A stretch of DNA of 64,000 bases from Chrysaora quinquecirrha (GCA_014526335.1 JACTAT010000154.1:1-64000); one strand, 5' to 3'. Shown: positions 31,640 to 43,474, numbered from the stretch's first letter. Numbers and translations are program-made. Notes: generated from the sequence alone by a model not told the origin.

Positions 31640-32170
31640 TATTACTGGATCCAACGTAATCTTATCTTGTCTGATCATATCAAATCTGATGGAATTCAAT
31701 CAAATCTAATTTTATCTTATCTAATCTAACTTAATCTGATCTGATCTGATCTGACCTAACCCAGACTCATTGAATTAAATCTTATCTACTCTTAATCTGA
31801 TCTGATCAAATCTGCTTCAATCATCCAGACTGGATCGGATTAGATTCAATCGAATCTAAGAAATCTGATCTGATCTAATGTAATCTAATTTGATAAAATC
31901 AAATCAAACTACCCTAACTTAAGCTTATTTAATTTAATCTAATCAATCAGATATTTTTAATTTCATCAAGTTTAACCTTATCTTACCAAAGCTAATCTAA
32001 TCTGGTCATCCTTATCAAATCTAATCTTAATTAATCTAATCTGACATACTCTGTTCTAATCTGATCCATCTAATCCATTCTTATCAAATCTAATGGGATC
32101 ACATCTCATATAATCTAATCAAATCAAATCGTTTTTAATCTATTCCTAAGCTAATCCAGTCTAATCTAAA
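31640..32170. repeat. Degenerate pentanucleotide (AATCT/GATCT) tract
   Basis: About 500 bp dominated by TAATC, AATCT, GATCT and AAATC words, with clean runs such as CTGATCTGATCTGATCTGA at about 31736-31755. Period 5 is visible in the cleaner parts. Confidence 0.75.
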
Positions 32171-32401
32171 ATGTACTGAAAAGCAACTTGCCAATCATTA
32201 CTGTTGGACAGATTGGACAGTTGGATTGCCTGTTTGCTGGTCGATGAGAGACTGATCTTTTCTCGAAACATGGCTGGAATTTGTTTAATATGGTTTCAGA
32301 AACAGCCTTGATAAGCTTGAATATATTTGCTCTTAACTACATACAGTCCAATCTACATTACTCTATGTATCCTAATCAAATACAACAGTCAAATCAGTTA
32401 C

Positions 32402-35400
32402 CTTGATTTTGTAGATCAACAAATAAAGTCCAGCAAACAGAATCATTATTGAAAAGTAGCCATTGATAAGAAATCGAGTGCTTGCAGTTTTGTGTAGATA
32501 TTGCTTTGTGAGTTTAACTGGAAAATGAACATGAAAATAATTACAAACTATTCATAATTCATATAGAGATCATGTTGAACTCACCAAAGCTTGTCATTTT
32601 TTCGTTTGACACAAAAACAAAATTAGAAGCTCTCTGGATACTTATGTCCGACTATGGGAGGTAACTATCAGCTTCATGCTAGTCTAACAGTTAAACCTGA
32701 AAGGAAACAACTGCTAACAACAGCAGTTCTATTTCATATAATTCAAACAACTGTTTAAGTATTTGTTACAATTTACAATCATCACAAAGACCTTAAGACA
32801 AGACAGAAAGGAAGTATACCTATTTCTGGACACACCAAATACAAAATAAACTTGATAATGTATACATCACAAAGTTAAATAGAGGTATTGATACCCTACC
32901 ACAGTAAGTAAAAACTAGCTGTAGTATACACTTATACATACTGGTGGCAGATAATACCAAAACCAAATTTGCAAACTGAAATGCACAAGCCAAAGCAACA
33001 CCCTGCAGAAATGATATGGAAATAATTAATGTGTGGAATTGTAATGATATTTGCCCAAGATGAATGCAAGAGTAGTAAATTAGACTTACTAGTTTGTAGG
33101 TAATATTGCGATCTTCAATCTTAGCATCATAGTAATCAACAGCAGTTAGTGCAATGATGCACAGAACCTGCAAAAATGTTATCAGTAAAATATTCTATAG
33201 ACCTATTTTCTACTTTTAAAGGTGTATGAAAAATACAGCAATGATAAAAGTGAAGGCCAGTGGGCTACAGTACAGGCCAGAAATAACTTAACCTTGTTTT
33301 CGTACGAATTCGCACTTGCGAATTCGCACGAATTCGTGCGAAAACTTTCGAAATTCGCACATGCGAAAATCGCCAACGAAATTTGATTGCGAATTCGTAT
33401 TCGAAAACGAATTTCGTTTGCGATATCGCTTTCGAAAAGAGTGTGAGGATTGTGTAAGAATTTGCGAATTTCATTGCATTTTGCAATCATTTACGAAATC
33501 AAGATTGAATAAGATCGAAGCGTCACACCAAGCAAACTGAAAAACATGTTATAATTCAGTGCGGCATTGGAATGGGGAGACTGAATTTATACGGTAGAAC
33601 ACGATTATTAAACGTGTTGTAACGTAACGATTATTAAACGATTGTTGTAACGTAACATAACGACTGTATACTGATACGATTTGCAAGTCGGAGCGATTGA
33701 GCTATTGTTTTGGGTTTGAAATATCCAAAACACGGCTAACTTATTATTCTCTAGAACCTTAATGAACTTCAGTCATGTTGATATTGTAATGTATTTCTCC
33801 CTCATTAAAATCATGAATTCAACACCTTTAGCAAGTTTGAGTTATCGTAAACCTGCAGGTACGATATTTTTTGTTTTGTCAAGTCTTATAACTTGGTTTT
33901 CTCTGCTTCATTAGCAAAGGTTACGGTGATTCTAATAGATAAAATCTCCCCCCGAATTTTGAACAGGATTATTTTGATTTAAAACGGCGTTTAAAACAGG
34001 ATAAAATTGTAATTCTACATTTCTTTTTTCCATGCCCTTTTATATAAATTCTTCCGTGTTTTGATATCATTTCGCATAAGATTGTAGAGACCTTATTCTC
34101 GCAAACGATTAGCACTTGAGCACAAGGCATTGCGCAACAAATTCGCAACGAAATTCGCAAAACAACGAAGCGAAATTCGTGCGAAATTCGCAAAGAAAAC
34201 ACCAAATTCGTATTCGAATTCGTATTCGTACGAATTCGCGCGAATTCGCACGAATTCGTACGAATTCGCGCGAATTCGTACGAAATTCGCATAGGTTAAG
34301 TTATTTATGGCCTGTACTGTACCTGCCATAAGGCTGTAATTGGAAATAAATTTTCTGTGATTCTTGGCGGCAACTTCTGTTTCCTAAAATGTAATAATAA
34401 GCAAAAGAGTAACAAATTAAAGGATATTATTTCTAAGTGAATGCTTTGAGAGGTACCAAATAGAAACGAAATGGGGTAAAGACATAACATGTTTGCTTAC
34501 TACTACATTTCCTTGCTTTTCTATCCATTTTCAGTCTTAAGCTAGGATTATGTTGACATTGCAAATATTCAGGGCTAGGTGCTGACAGCTAATCAGCAAA
34601 TTTTGGAACTTATTTATTACAACTGACCTGTCAACATAAGCACTCTGGCAACAATTCCTTTTTGAGGGTAACTAGTTGTTGCATAGTTTCAGAAAGTTGG
34701 GCATGTTCTACTTCTGCAATTAGTTGACAGGTTTGGTTAATTTCATACCTTTCAATCTGACCTATGCAATACACATTTTTTTTTATAAGGAACACCTTTA
34801 TAAGGAACTCGAGGCTGAAAATTCCCAAAAAATTAAGGAACTTTAAGGAACTGCCGAAGCTCGGATGAAAAACTAAGAATAATTTTTTTCAAGAACAAGA
34901 CGATTTGTGCAAAAAAATAGCAGAATAACAATGTATTTCCCATCATTCTTTCAAAAAAGACTCCATTTATGTTTAAAGTTAGAAAGTGAAGTAAGTTTAT
35001 ATGAATTTGCTGTAAAAATTAGTATTGAAACATATCTCATGACAAGGAACAATATAAGGAACTTCAGCCTCATTTTGCTGAAAAATTAAGGAACTCCAGC
35101 CTCAACTCCGAGATAAGGTTCCTTACAAAAAAAACGTGTACTAGAGAAAACACATTTCTCATTGTGCAATGATGGGAGACTGATCTCTCCCGAAATGTTG
35201 CCCTAATAAATATCAAAGGCTTGTCACGATAAGTGGTGACTACCTTGATAACTTCGAATATATTTACTAGTTGACAGCTGATTCACATCAGCTGCAATCA
35301 ATCTTGCAAGAGTAACCACCTGTATCCTTAAAGCATAGCACTAAGTTCTCCTGTTGTGTAAATACAGTACATCCTAGATTATCCGAACCTCGATTATCCG

Positions 35401-36532
35401 AACCTAAATTTTCTGAAACGCAAAAACTTCTCAACACTTCTTTAGATTGACCAAATGTAAGCCTCACTACTTTGAATCTTTGTTCCAATATAATTACTGT
35501 ATCATTTTAACCAGTCACTATATTAAATCGGTTTATCTTTCATTTTTACCAGCTTTTAACTTTATCAGATACAAAAACATTCTTTCTGTTGTATTTAATG
35601 TAGCTGATTCGCATCGAAAAATTTCTTCCAATGTCGTCTTAAGTACCTGCGGGCAGTAACAATAAACTTGAAAGGAAGGTTAGCAAGTGAAATTGTCGGT
35701 TATCTGAATTTTTAGCTTATCCGAAAAACCCTGCGTAAAATTGAGTTCAACCTGTTCGGATAATCGAGGATGTACTGTACAGCCAATTTTTGGTGGCCCC
35801 TTGGTGCCCGTATTAACAGGGCTCACATAAGTAAGCAATTACTACTATCTAGTTGGCTTTCGTTCTATCGTATTGCCGAAGAACTTCGGTGAGCAATTTT
35901 GGCCAAACAATAGAAAATAATAGCTCCAATTGTTTGGAAAACAATGGCCTTCCGCGCACAGTGTGAAAAGATTCCAGTCGGGTATAGCTGTAAACAACAA
36001 AAGATTCAGCGAACAGCAGTGTAGAGTGATTCAACTCTTTTAGAGCACATGAGATTTGTTAAGTATGGCTAAGAGATCTTGGGCGTGCAAGAGCCCCCTT
36101 TCTATTGTTTTATCCTATTGTTAGCCTATTGTTCCATTGAAAACTCGGGTCTGCAAGTGCCCAGCTTTCCAGTGTGGATGATTAGATTAAGCCTCTCCTA
36201 AAAACAAATCATTCAATATATGGATGTCCCTAAAGGTCAGAAAATAGTATGAAGTCATAACGTTAAATTTTTTGGATTTGATACGAGACTTGATACCTTT
36301 TAGGACTAACAGTTCTCTCTTTCTCGGCAAATTTGGCATGATGCCGAAGTTGTTTGGCAGATTTCTCCAAAAGCAGGGCAAGCTGTAAGACACGGTCTGT
36401 TGCGATGTCGTTTTCGAGATCAATAACAGAAAAATATGACGTATGTGACCGTTCAACCTCTACTGGATCCGTGTTATTGCTTGAAATGCTTTCCAAATAA
36501 CTGTTACCTTCGATCAAGGGCTCTCTTTCCAT
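32402..36532 (-). CDS. Multi-pass membrane protein, five exons, 3' end not found
   Basis: Exons on the minus strand: 36532-36297, 34383-34323, 33167-33090, 33002-32942 and 32517-32402. All have AG/GT borders and every junction keeps the phase (2, 0, 0, 1, 0). The protein starts Met-Glu-Arg-Glu-Pro-Leu-Ile-Glu-Gly, with about 95 soluble residues including a leucine-rich helix (Leu-Gln-Leu-Ala-Leu-Leu-Leu-Glu). Three hydrophobic segments follow: around Leu-Trp-Gln-Val-Leu-Cys-Ile-Ile-Ala-Leu, around Val-Ala-Leu-Ala-Cys-Ala-Phe-Gln, and around Ser-Ile-Met-Ile-Leu-Phe-Ala-Gly-Leu-Tyr. A possible sixth exon at 31536-31475 is in phase, but its acceptor is weak. I do not recognise the family. The layout (soluble N-terminus, helices, then an aromatic Ser-Phe-Asp...Leu-Trp segment) is compatible with an ion-channel protein, but no pore motif is seen. 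It is divergent from XRN1. Confidence 0.75.
33268..34319. mobile_element. TA-flanked inverted-repeat element with CGAATTCG arrays (in intron 2 of membrane gene)
   Basis: The ends are CAGTACAGGCC...AACTTAACC (33268) and its reverse complement (to 34319), each bordered by TA (33266-33267 and 34320-34321). This is the pattern of Tc1/mariner-like or other TA-targeting elements. Subterminal stretches at 33298-33480 and 34128-34300 are dense in self-complementary TTCGTACGAATTCGCGCGAA words. No coding capacity. The right end lies immediately against the splice donor of exon 34383-34323. Confidence 0.85.
34770..35140. mobile_element. Short TATAAGGAAC-type element
   Basis: The ends TACACATTTTTTTTTATAAG (34770) and AAAAAAAACGTGTA (to 35140) are inverted. 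The interior repeats AAGGAACT words (for example CTTTAAGGAACTGCC, AATTAAGGAACTCCAGCC). Confidence 0.8.
35365..35777. mobile_element. Tigger/pogo-like MITE
   Basis: Inverted ends CAGTACATCCTAGATTATCC (35365) and the reverse complement of CAGTACATCCTCGATTATCC (to 35777) are flanked by TA on both sides. The GATTATCCGAAC-type end is characteristic of pogo/Tigger-related elements. It lies in the first intron of the membrane-protein gene. No transposase is present. Confidence 0.85.
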
Positions 36533-36977
36533 TTCAAAGTTTTAGAACTGCCAGGATCCCCACACACCTCTCAAATATTTTTCCGATCCGATGTGATTTC
36601 TCGAATTCTTAACATTGTTTGTTTTTAAATGAATTGAATTGCTAACCTCGTTCGTACATTTCGAGCAACCTCGTTTATCGTTACCTTCTTTGCATTAGAA
36701 CCCAGACTTTTTTCACCTTTGCCCTTGTTAATTTCGCTTTCCGCTTGGAAAGCATGGTCTCGCAAAGTCAAGAAGGCAACCTGACAAGAAACTGTTTGTT
36801 ATATAATGCGAGTTGAGCAAAAGCATTTCGACACTGGCCGATATGTGCAACTAAATGTATATTAATAGCTAATTATTGTTTTCTACTTAAATATTTTCTT
36901 ATTTAATTCAAAAATCGCGCCTGCCTAGGCCCTTTTAGATACAAAGTGCAGAACAGAAAAGTCAGTCTCGCAGAAAA
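36533..36977. promoter_or_regulatory. Divergent promoter region between membrane-protein gene and XRN1
   Basis: 445 bp separate the two start codons, which point away from each other, so this stretch should hold both promoters and 5' UTRs. A TTATATAATGCG phrase at about 36799 is the only TATA-like word. No other site can be assigned. Confidence 0.5.
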
Positions 36978-38472
36978 ATGGGAGTTCCAAAATTTTACCG
37001 TTGGACCAGTGAGCGATATCCATGTCTTAGCCAAGTTGTCAAAGAGCATCAGGTAAAGATCTAAAACCCTTTTTGAAATTTGTGATTTCTTCAGCCACTT
37101 TGCTTTTGTTTTGATGTTTTCTTAATTCCTCAATTGGACACATGATGGTCGATGGAGGACTTAAGACATCTTGCTGATAACGCATTGGATGGTGGAATTT
37201 GTGCATGTATGTTACATTGTAAATGGATTATACGATTGCCTTTGTATGAGAGGTGGGCTATCCCGGCCTGCAGAGCATGGCAGAACTCGACAAGATCTTG
37301 TGCATGCATGGAAAAATTTCTGGCATGCATGGCAAGAATACGAATACATGACTCACATGGATATTTTATACATTGATATAGACATGCAAAGCCAAAATTT
37401 AGGGGTGCACTTTCTGCCTTTGGCAAATTTCCTCGTGCGTGCAGTTGCCACGCTCTCTGCAGACTGGCATGAGATCTCACTGCCATGCCCTGCTAGTTGA
37501 GTTCTCCCCTTGATGCCTGGTGGGATGAGAATTTACCATATGAACTAACAAACTCCAGTGAGCCAAGTAGCTATGGATGCTTTGAAGACGTTTTGCCCAG
37601 CCCTGAATTGGCAAAACTTCCTCTTGGCCCAACCTGCTAAGACCAACCTATCCTGGTCGTTTCGCCCAACCTGAAATGACACATAACTTCTTTCTTGTAG
37701 TTTGTCAATTATTTCATTTATAACATAAGGGGCTCTGCCCTGAACCCCTGATTATTACACTGGTGACGAAATGTCATTCGAAAAGACCAGGTTGGGCAAA
37801 AAGGTGAAACTTAGGGGAAGGTAAGGTCATTAAGTATGCCTGAAAATGTTTCTGCTGTTTATGGCAATATTGAAGTTCTGTACAACTCAAAAATCTCTTT
37901 CTGTGCAGATTTGAGTGTCTTGTACCTTTACTTAAAAGTAAAAGCCCACCCAGTCAGGTCCCTTACAGAGGTTTCTTGGCCAGCTTTGGGTCAAATAATC
38001 ACTGTTTATTTCATTAATAAAATTTATCAAACAAATTGTTCTTTTTTGTAGATTCCTGAATTCGACAATTTATATTTGGATATGAATGGAATCATCCATG
38101 TTTGCTCTCATCCTAATGATGATGATCCTCATTTTCGAATCTCTGAAGCTGACATCTTCAAAAATATATTTCATTATATTGAGGTAATTAAATCATTTTG
38201 TTTTGTTTTTCAATGATATGAATTTGCATGTGTCTAATAATGTCTGTCTTCATTTGCATTCATAATATTATTCTTGGCATAAGTGCTTTACAATGGATAT
38301 TTTGTACAAAGGCCCCCAAACAACTCCTTAGTTATCCCAAAATGGAAATGGACCATGCACAGCTTAATGCCTTAATTCATTACCATCATCATCATAATCA
38401 TCAAAATCTTTACCATTATCATCATTGTTATCGTTATTGTCATCATCATCATCATCATTATCATCATCTTTG

Positions 38473-38508
<36 letters not shown>

Positions 38509-41500
38509 CCATCGTAATCATTATCATCATCATCATCAGCATCACACATTGTGATTAATTTCACTGAGTCAGGCATGCAGAACTTTCCAGTTAGCCCTGT
38601 CCAGTAACAGATTTATGCCTTGCTTTGTCCACCTTAATAATACCATGAATTTTCATGCACCTTTTGTTTTGCTCAAAAATATACTAAAATAGAAGGAACA
38701 TAAAAGAGGCTTATTTCACTTGTGTGAATAAGCTAAACTTCTAATTTCATTTTAAAGTGAATTAATATGCAGATAGAAGAAAAAACTTTCTAAAACACTG
38801 TTTAGCAGAAGAAAAGAGTTTGTAATATGGTCTTTATGCTCAAATCATTTGTGACTCAATAGTCTTTACATACTTGTTTTCAAGGAATGCACTGCAATTT
38901 GGGGTGCAATAATCGAGGGAGTGGAAGTAAGAAGGATACAGCTTGTTTGCTTAAATTGAAGTTTGATGTTTGTTATTCTTTCAGGTCTTGTTCAGAACCA
39001 TAAAGCCAAAGCAACACTTTTTCATGGCTGTAGATGGAGTTGCCCCAAGAGCCAAAATGAACCAGCAGAGAGGAAGAAGATTTAGGTACATTGTTTGACT
39101 TATTTATTGTAAATGCCATCCCTTTATTTTTATGTGCGAAGGATGAGCACATCATGTGGGGATGCGATGTTGTGGATACAGGGAAATACCTACCTACCTA
39201 AGACGCTCTTTTTTTGCCAAAATGTAACAATAGATTGACCGAAATATACGTAAGTAAACTTTGAAGTCGCCGTAAGTTTCACCATTAGTGGTATCATCAA
39301 CAAAAATCAAGTACTTGACAATGAACACCAATTAGCAGCATTTGCTACTGTGGCGCACTGGTCTAAACCATCCCCTTTTTGAACTGGAGGTCTGAAGGTC
39401 AATCCCCGTTTCACGGTACTCTCAATATTTTTTATGCTCGTTTAGTTTTGATTTTCATCTTTTCATACTCGAATTTTTTATTGCAACAACTCTATCCGTT
39501 TATGCCCTTCAACAAAGTTTTTCATTTTTTGATCTTCAATTTCAATAGTTTCATTTACTCTTTTATGCTTTCGCCATCCATAGGTGCGATGCATAAAAGC
39601 AAATGAGTACCACGAAAAGAATACATATGGATTATATTAGCATTTATTTACTGGAGATCTGTCCCTTAATTTTGGATCCAAAATTTTTCAAGTTGATATA
39701 ATTATGACTATCGTATAATATTTCAAATACATTGATTATGAGCGAAAATCACGGCTAGGCTTTAATTTACATGAATTGTGCATGAAAGTCGACATAAACA
39801 TGTTTTTGAATGGCAATCAACTGTTAAAGTAGCCATTAGTGGTGATTACTCATTGGCAATTAGGTCGGGAGATGGTAGATTGTAGATTGTTTGTTTATGC
39901 AAGCCAGCTCGGGTCTGGACAATCTTCAGTTTAGATGTCGAAAAACTTGGCAAGAGTTTCTATTACACCACAAGCACTCTCCTTTCTCTCCTCTTTATTG
40001 AAAATAATGCAAAATCGTAAAACTATGTATGCAAATTTGGGAATCGAGAAAATTAAGAGCAATCAGTGAATGTCTGCAAATCTCAAAAATTTGATGCAAT
40101 ATTCAAAGGCAAACAATTCTTTTGAAAACTTGAACACATAAATATCTAGGATTTTTTAGTATTTCTAGAAATACTGTTTTTCAAGTTTGTGCTTGTTTAG
40201 ATGTAAATAGGTGAAGTGCCGTTTGTGATAATCATGGTCATCATCATCATCATCATCATCATGGTCATGATCATTTTGATAATCATGGTCATCATCATTA
40301 TCGTCGTGCTCATGATCATTTTGATAATCATGATCATAATCAGTTTTGCTGCAGCTTTTGTACTGCTGGGCATTGATTAATTTGTCAAATCATTGTTTCA
40401 TTGTTGCAAATTCTTGCAAACACTCTTTGGTAAGCATTTTACCGCTATCTTTCGCACATTGCGACAGCATTGCTATGTTTTGTTATAGATCATTAAGATC
40501 ACAAGCACACATCTCCACACATATTCCCACATTTACAGAGGCATGCAACAAGTAACACATGCAAAACTAAAGAATTTTGCAGAATTTCTTCCATCGTAAA
40601 GCTAGAAAGCTAGGAATCTTTGTCCAATTGTAAATGATGACAACAGCGACTGTCTGAAGACTATGTTAACTCCTTAGATTATGCCTGCTGGGCTGTCTAT
40701 TTTAATATTACAAAGACTTTTCAATTTGTGAAGACTTTCCTTACTGCGTAGTTCATACAGAGTATTTGTAGCTCAGCAAACTGAATTCAATTGCCATCAT
40801 TAATTACGCCATATTAGAACACTTCAAATAAGATGAGATTGAATTAAATGAAAGCTGATATTACACTTGGAGTAGTGCATCAAAGGCAAATTTAAGTACA
40901 GTATATGAGTCACCTTGAAATGAAATTCTTACTCTATTCACACTTGGGTAAATCTCAGGACAGTAATTTAGTTTGCTATATTTTTGGTCTATGGCAGACA
41001 CAGGATATATTCCTTTGGGTAGTACTTAAATGTCACTTGAGTTGTGAGGAAAATTCCTCTGGGTAGTTCTTAAATGTACAGTACATACACTAGAGTTCTG
41101 AGGAGTTTCAAACTTCTGCTATTGGAGCTGGTAGACTTGGCAAGAATCCTTACTTTCGACTTTTATTTGTTTCAACGTAGCAACATCTGACATCAGTGTT
41201 TCAGCAGTTGGCCTCAGTTATAAAGCTCTTAATAACATTCTTTGGGAATTTTTGTGTGAACTCTACTAAGGCCAATGTTTTCAGAATTCATTCTTTTGAT
41301 AATTTTCTCTGTGAATGCTATCATTTTCAGAATGTGCTTTCTGATCATAGGAGTTTTTCTCTGCGAAGCCTTCAATTTTTAGAACATTTCAGAGACTTTA
41401 GGTTAGCAAAAAGAATACATCTTGGTTGGGTAGTTTCTTTACAAGTCTTAGGGCCCCCTTGTTCACGTTCAACAACTTGTCTACTACATTACTATAAATG

Positions 41501-41883
41501 TTTTTTATAGGACTGCAAAAGAAGCTGAAGACAATATCCGTAGAGCTCTTCAAAAAGGACAGACTTTGCCAAAAGAGGAGAGATTTGATTCAAATTGCAT
41601 CACTCCAGGTAAACTTCTTTTTTCTACATGGTGACTTGTTATTCCTTTGATAAATATAAATCTTCGTAAATCAAACATCAGTGCATTTGATAAGTAATGT
41701 GAATTTGAAGCGTGTTTTGATATACACCACTGAACTTAAGTCTCAAATGACATCAATGCATACTTCTTTTTAGGCACAGAATTCATGACCAGATTAAATT
41801 ACCATCTCAGATACTTTGTTAATAAGAAAATCACTTCAGATCCCTTGTGGCAAAAATGCAATGTGTACTTGTCAGGACATGAT
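36978..41883 (+). CDS. XRN1: XRN1 5'-3' exoribonuclease, first five coding exons only
   Basis: Exons: 36978-37052, 38052-38183, 38985-39085, 41511-41608 and 41774-41883. All are bounded by AG/GT and in phase (0, 0, 2, 1, 0), together 172 codons. The protein begins Met-Gly-Val-Pro-Lys-Phe-Tyr-Arg-Trp, then Leu-Asp-Met-Asn-Gly-Ile-Ile-His with catalytic Asp at residue 35, then [15 protein letters not shown] with catalytic Asp at 86. These positions match known XRN1 numbering. XRN1 degrades decapped mRNA processively from the 5' end in the cytoplasm. The next exon would carry the Glu pair of the PGEGEHK region; it and all later exons are absent before the gap at 42954. The truncation is probably an assembly effect. 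Confidence 0.93.
37826..37915 (+). mobile_element. Penelope-like terminal-repeat remnant
   Basis: From TTAAGTATGCCTGAAAATG onward the sequence matches, in order, the segment just downstream of the hammerhead-like core at 6915-6954 (minus strand), including GCTGTTTATGGCAAT and TCTGTACAACTCAAA. It lies in XRN1 intron 1. Confidence 0.55.
38377..38548. repeat. CAT/ATC microsatellite in XRN1 intron 2
   Basis: Imperfect CAT triplets for about 170 bp. His-rich (+) and Asp-rich (-) frames across it are artefacts. Confidence 0.9.
39330..40420. mobile_element. Probable dispersed repeat with CAT tract in XRN1 intron 3
   Basis: It starts with a tRNA-like GTGGCGCACTGGTCTAAACC...GAAGGTCAATCCCCG (39352-39408). 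A TTTCTATTACACCACAAG...CTCCTTTCTCTCCTC phrase (about 39955) resembles 3778-3820, and a CAT tract (40225-40345) follows with CAGTTTTGCTGCAGCTT. It shares pieces with 3286-3835. Boundaries are uncertain. Confidence 0.45.
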
Positions 41884-42251
41884 GTGAGTATGATTATATG
41901 ATATGACATCATATCATGTTACTCTTATTTTTACAATACAGCAATCTTATCGTGAATGCACTACTACTGGATTCCTCACGAGTATATATAGGAAACTAAA
42001 CTTAAGCAGCCTCTATATATGTTGTGATTCCTTTAGTCCAAAATAGAGGAAAGTTCATCAATGCTCTAGTTCATGAGACACTTATGATTTGCTCTTAAAC
42101 TCAGATTGATTTGGAATTAGACAAAATGAGATCAATTTAAATTGAAAACGGCTATCATGAGGACATTATTTCGGATTGTTTTCGCAAGAAGATTGCAAGT
42201 TTTTTGACTGATTAAAAGTATGGTCCCCAAAAGTGCTCTGTTTTCGTAAAA

Positions 42252-42953
42252 ATGCCTTGGATAGGAAACCTCTCATATCAATTCAAAAATAAAGTAAAAA
42301 TGGCCATTTCCAAGTGCTTTGCTGCTGCCAACTATAGGTTAGTCTTTAGCACTTCGAAAGTTCCACTGTCCATCCAAAAGAATTATGTACCTTCAGCACA
42401 AAAAGTTTTGTTTGTTATTGTGATTTCCATGCCATTGTTATGCCAGTAATGTAGGCTGCACTTCCCAGAAATTAGGAGATAGGATAAAACAGCATGTACT
42501 TAATAATATTCATCAGCACAATTTTTGGCAAAGAGAGCAACCAACCCGTGGGTCAAAACAGCAACCTAGTCTCAAGCCTGATTCTACCACAGGACAAAAC
42601 CTTCTAATTGTGCAGAAAATTACAGCGAGGATTGTTCTAAAATCATTGGCAAAGCAAGATGTTTGTTTCACTTAAGGGTTTTGGAATCTGTCCACATCAA
42701 AACCGAAAGGCCAGTTCCGTGTAGACAGAAAGAGTTCATTTCTTCTCTTGGACTCTTCAATTAATCCTATTGGTCTTTCCAGTATGTCCCTCCAGCTGGT
42801 TTGTGTTAAAAAGACAATGCCAACTCATTGTACTTTATGGTTAGCGCATTTTGAGCCGCATCTGGGTATAAATCCCAACTCTTTCAAGTGTTTATACTCT
42901 GAGGAGTGTCAGAGGAATAAAGCTTTTAGGTATTTCATAAAATATTTCTGCTT
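42252..42953 (+). pseudogene. Penelope-like element: RT C-terminus, GIY-YIG remnant and terminal repeat, cut by gap
   Basis: The frame from 42252 begins Met-Pro-Trp-Ile-Gly-Asn-Leu-Ser and contains Arg-Leu-Val-Phe-Ser-Thr, typical of the region before the nuclease in Penelope-like proteins. After a frame change, Phe-Pro-Cys-His-Cys and Val-Gly-Cys-Thr-Ser-Gln-Lys-Leu-Gly-Asp-Arg-Ile-Lys-Gln-His mark the GIY-YIG nuclease (about 42425-42510), with stops later. The terminal-repeat part (about 42690-42950) contains a hammerhead-like core at 42894-42933. It lies in the last visible XRN1 intron and runs into the gap. Confidence 0.8.
42894..42933 (+). ncRNA. Hammerhead-like motif (CTGAGGA type), family copy 1
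   Basis: ATACT (42894-42898) can pair with GGTAT (42929-42933) as stem I. CTGAGGA follows the first strand (position 7 of the core is variable in hammerheads). A GAA and an AAAGCTTTT palindrome (helix III) come next, then TTA as a possible cleavage triplet directly before the second strand. The GAAA box is mutated to GAAT. Related copies lie at 6915-6954 (-) and 44857-44896 (-). Confidence 0.4.
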
Positions 42954-43453
42954 NNNNNNNNNNNNNNNNNNNNNNNNNNNNNNNNNNNNNNNNNNNNNNN
43001 NNNNNNNNNNNNNNNNNNNNNNNNNNNNNNNNNNNNNNNNNNNNNNNNNNNNNNNNNNNNNNNNNNNNNNNNNNNNNNNNNNNNNNNNNNNNNNNNNNNN
43101 NNNNNNNNNNNNNNNNNNNNNNNNNNNNNNNNNNNNNNNNNNNNNNNNNNNNNNNNNNNNNNNNNNNNNNNNNNNNNNNNNNNNNNNNNNNNNNNNNNNN
43201 NNNNNNNNNNNNNNNNNNNNNNNNNNNNNNNNNNNNNNNNNNNNNNNNNNNNNNNNNNNNNNNNNNNNNNNNNNNNNNNNNNNNNNNNNNNNNNNNNNNN
43301 NNNNNNNNNNNNNNNNNNNNNNNNNNNNNNNNNNNNNNNNNNNNNNNNNNNNNNNNNNNNNNNNNNNNNNNNNNNNNNNNNNNNNNNNNNNNNNNNNNNN
43401 NNNNNNNNNNNNNNNNNNNNNNNNNNNNNNNNNNNNNNNNNNNNNNNNNNNNN
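42954..43453. other. Assembly gap, 500 N
   Basis: Exactly 500 N, the same size as the first gap. It separates a truncated XRN1 from a 5'-truncated SFI1-like gene. The left contig end lies inside a dispersed Penelope-like copy. Confidence 0.95.
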
Positions 43454-43474
43454 TTTAATTTCTGTTTGTTTCAG

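Noticed and set aside
33203..34331. Arg/Asn/Glu-rich frames in CGAATTCG stretches
   Set aside because: They lie in inverted ends of a transposon and are open on both strands because of palindromic repeats.
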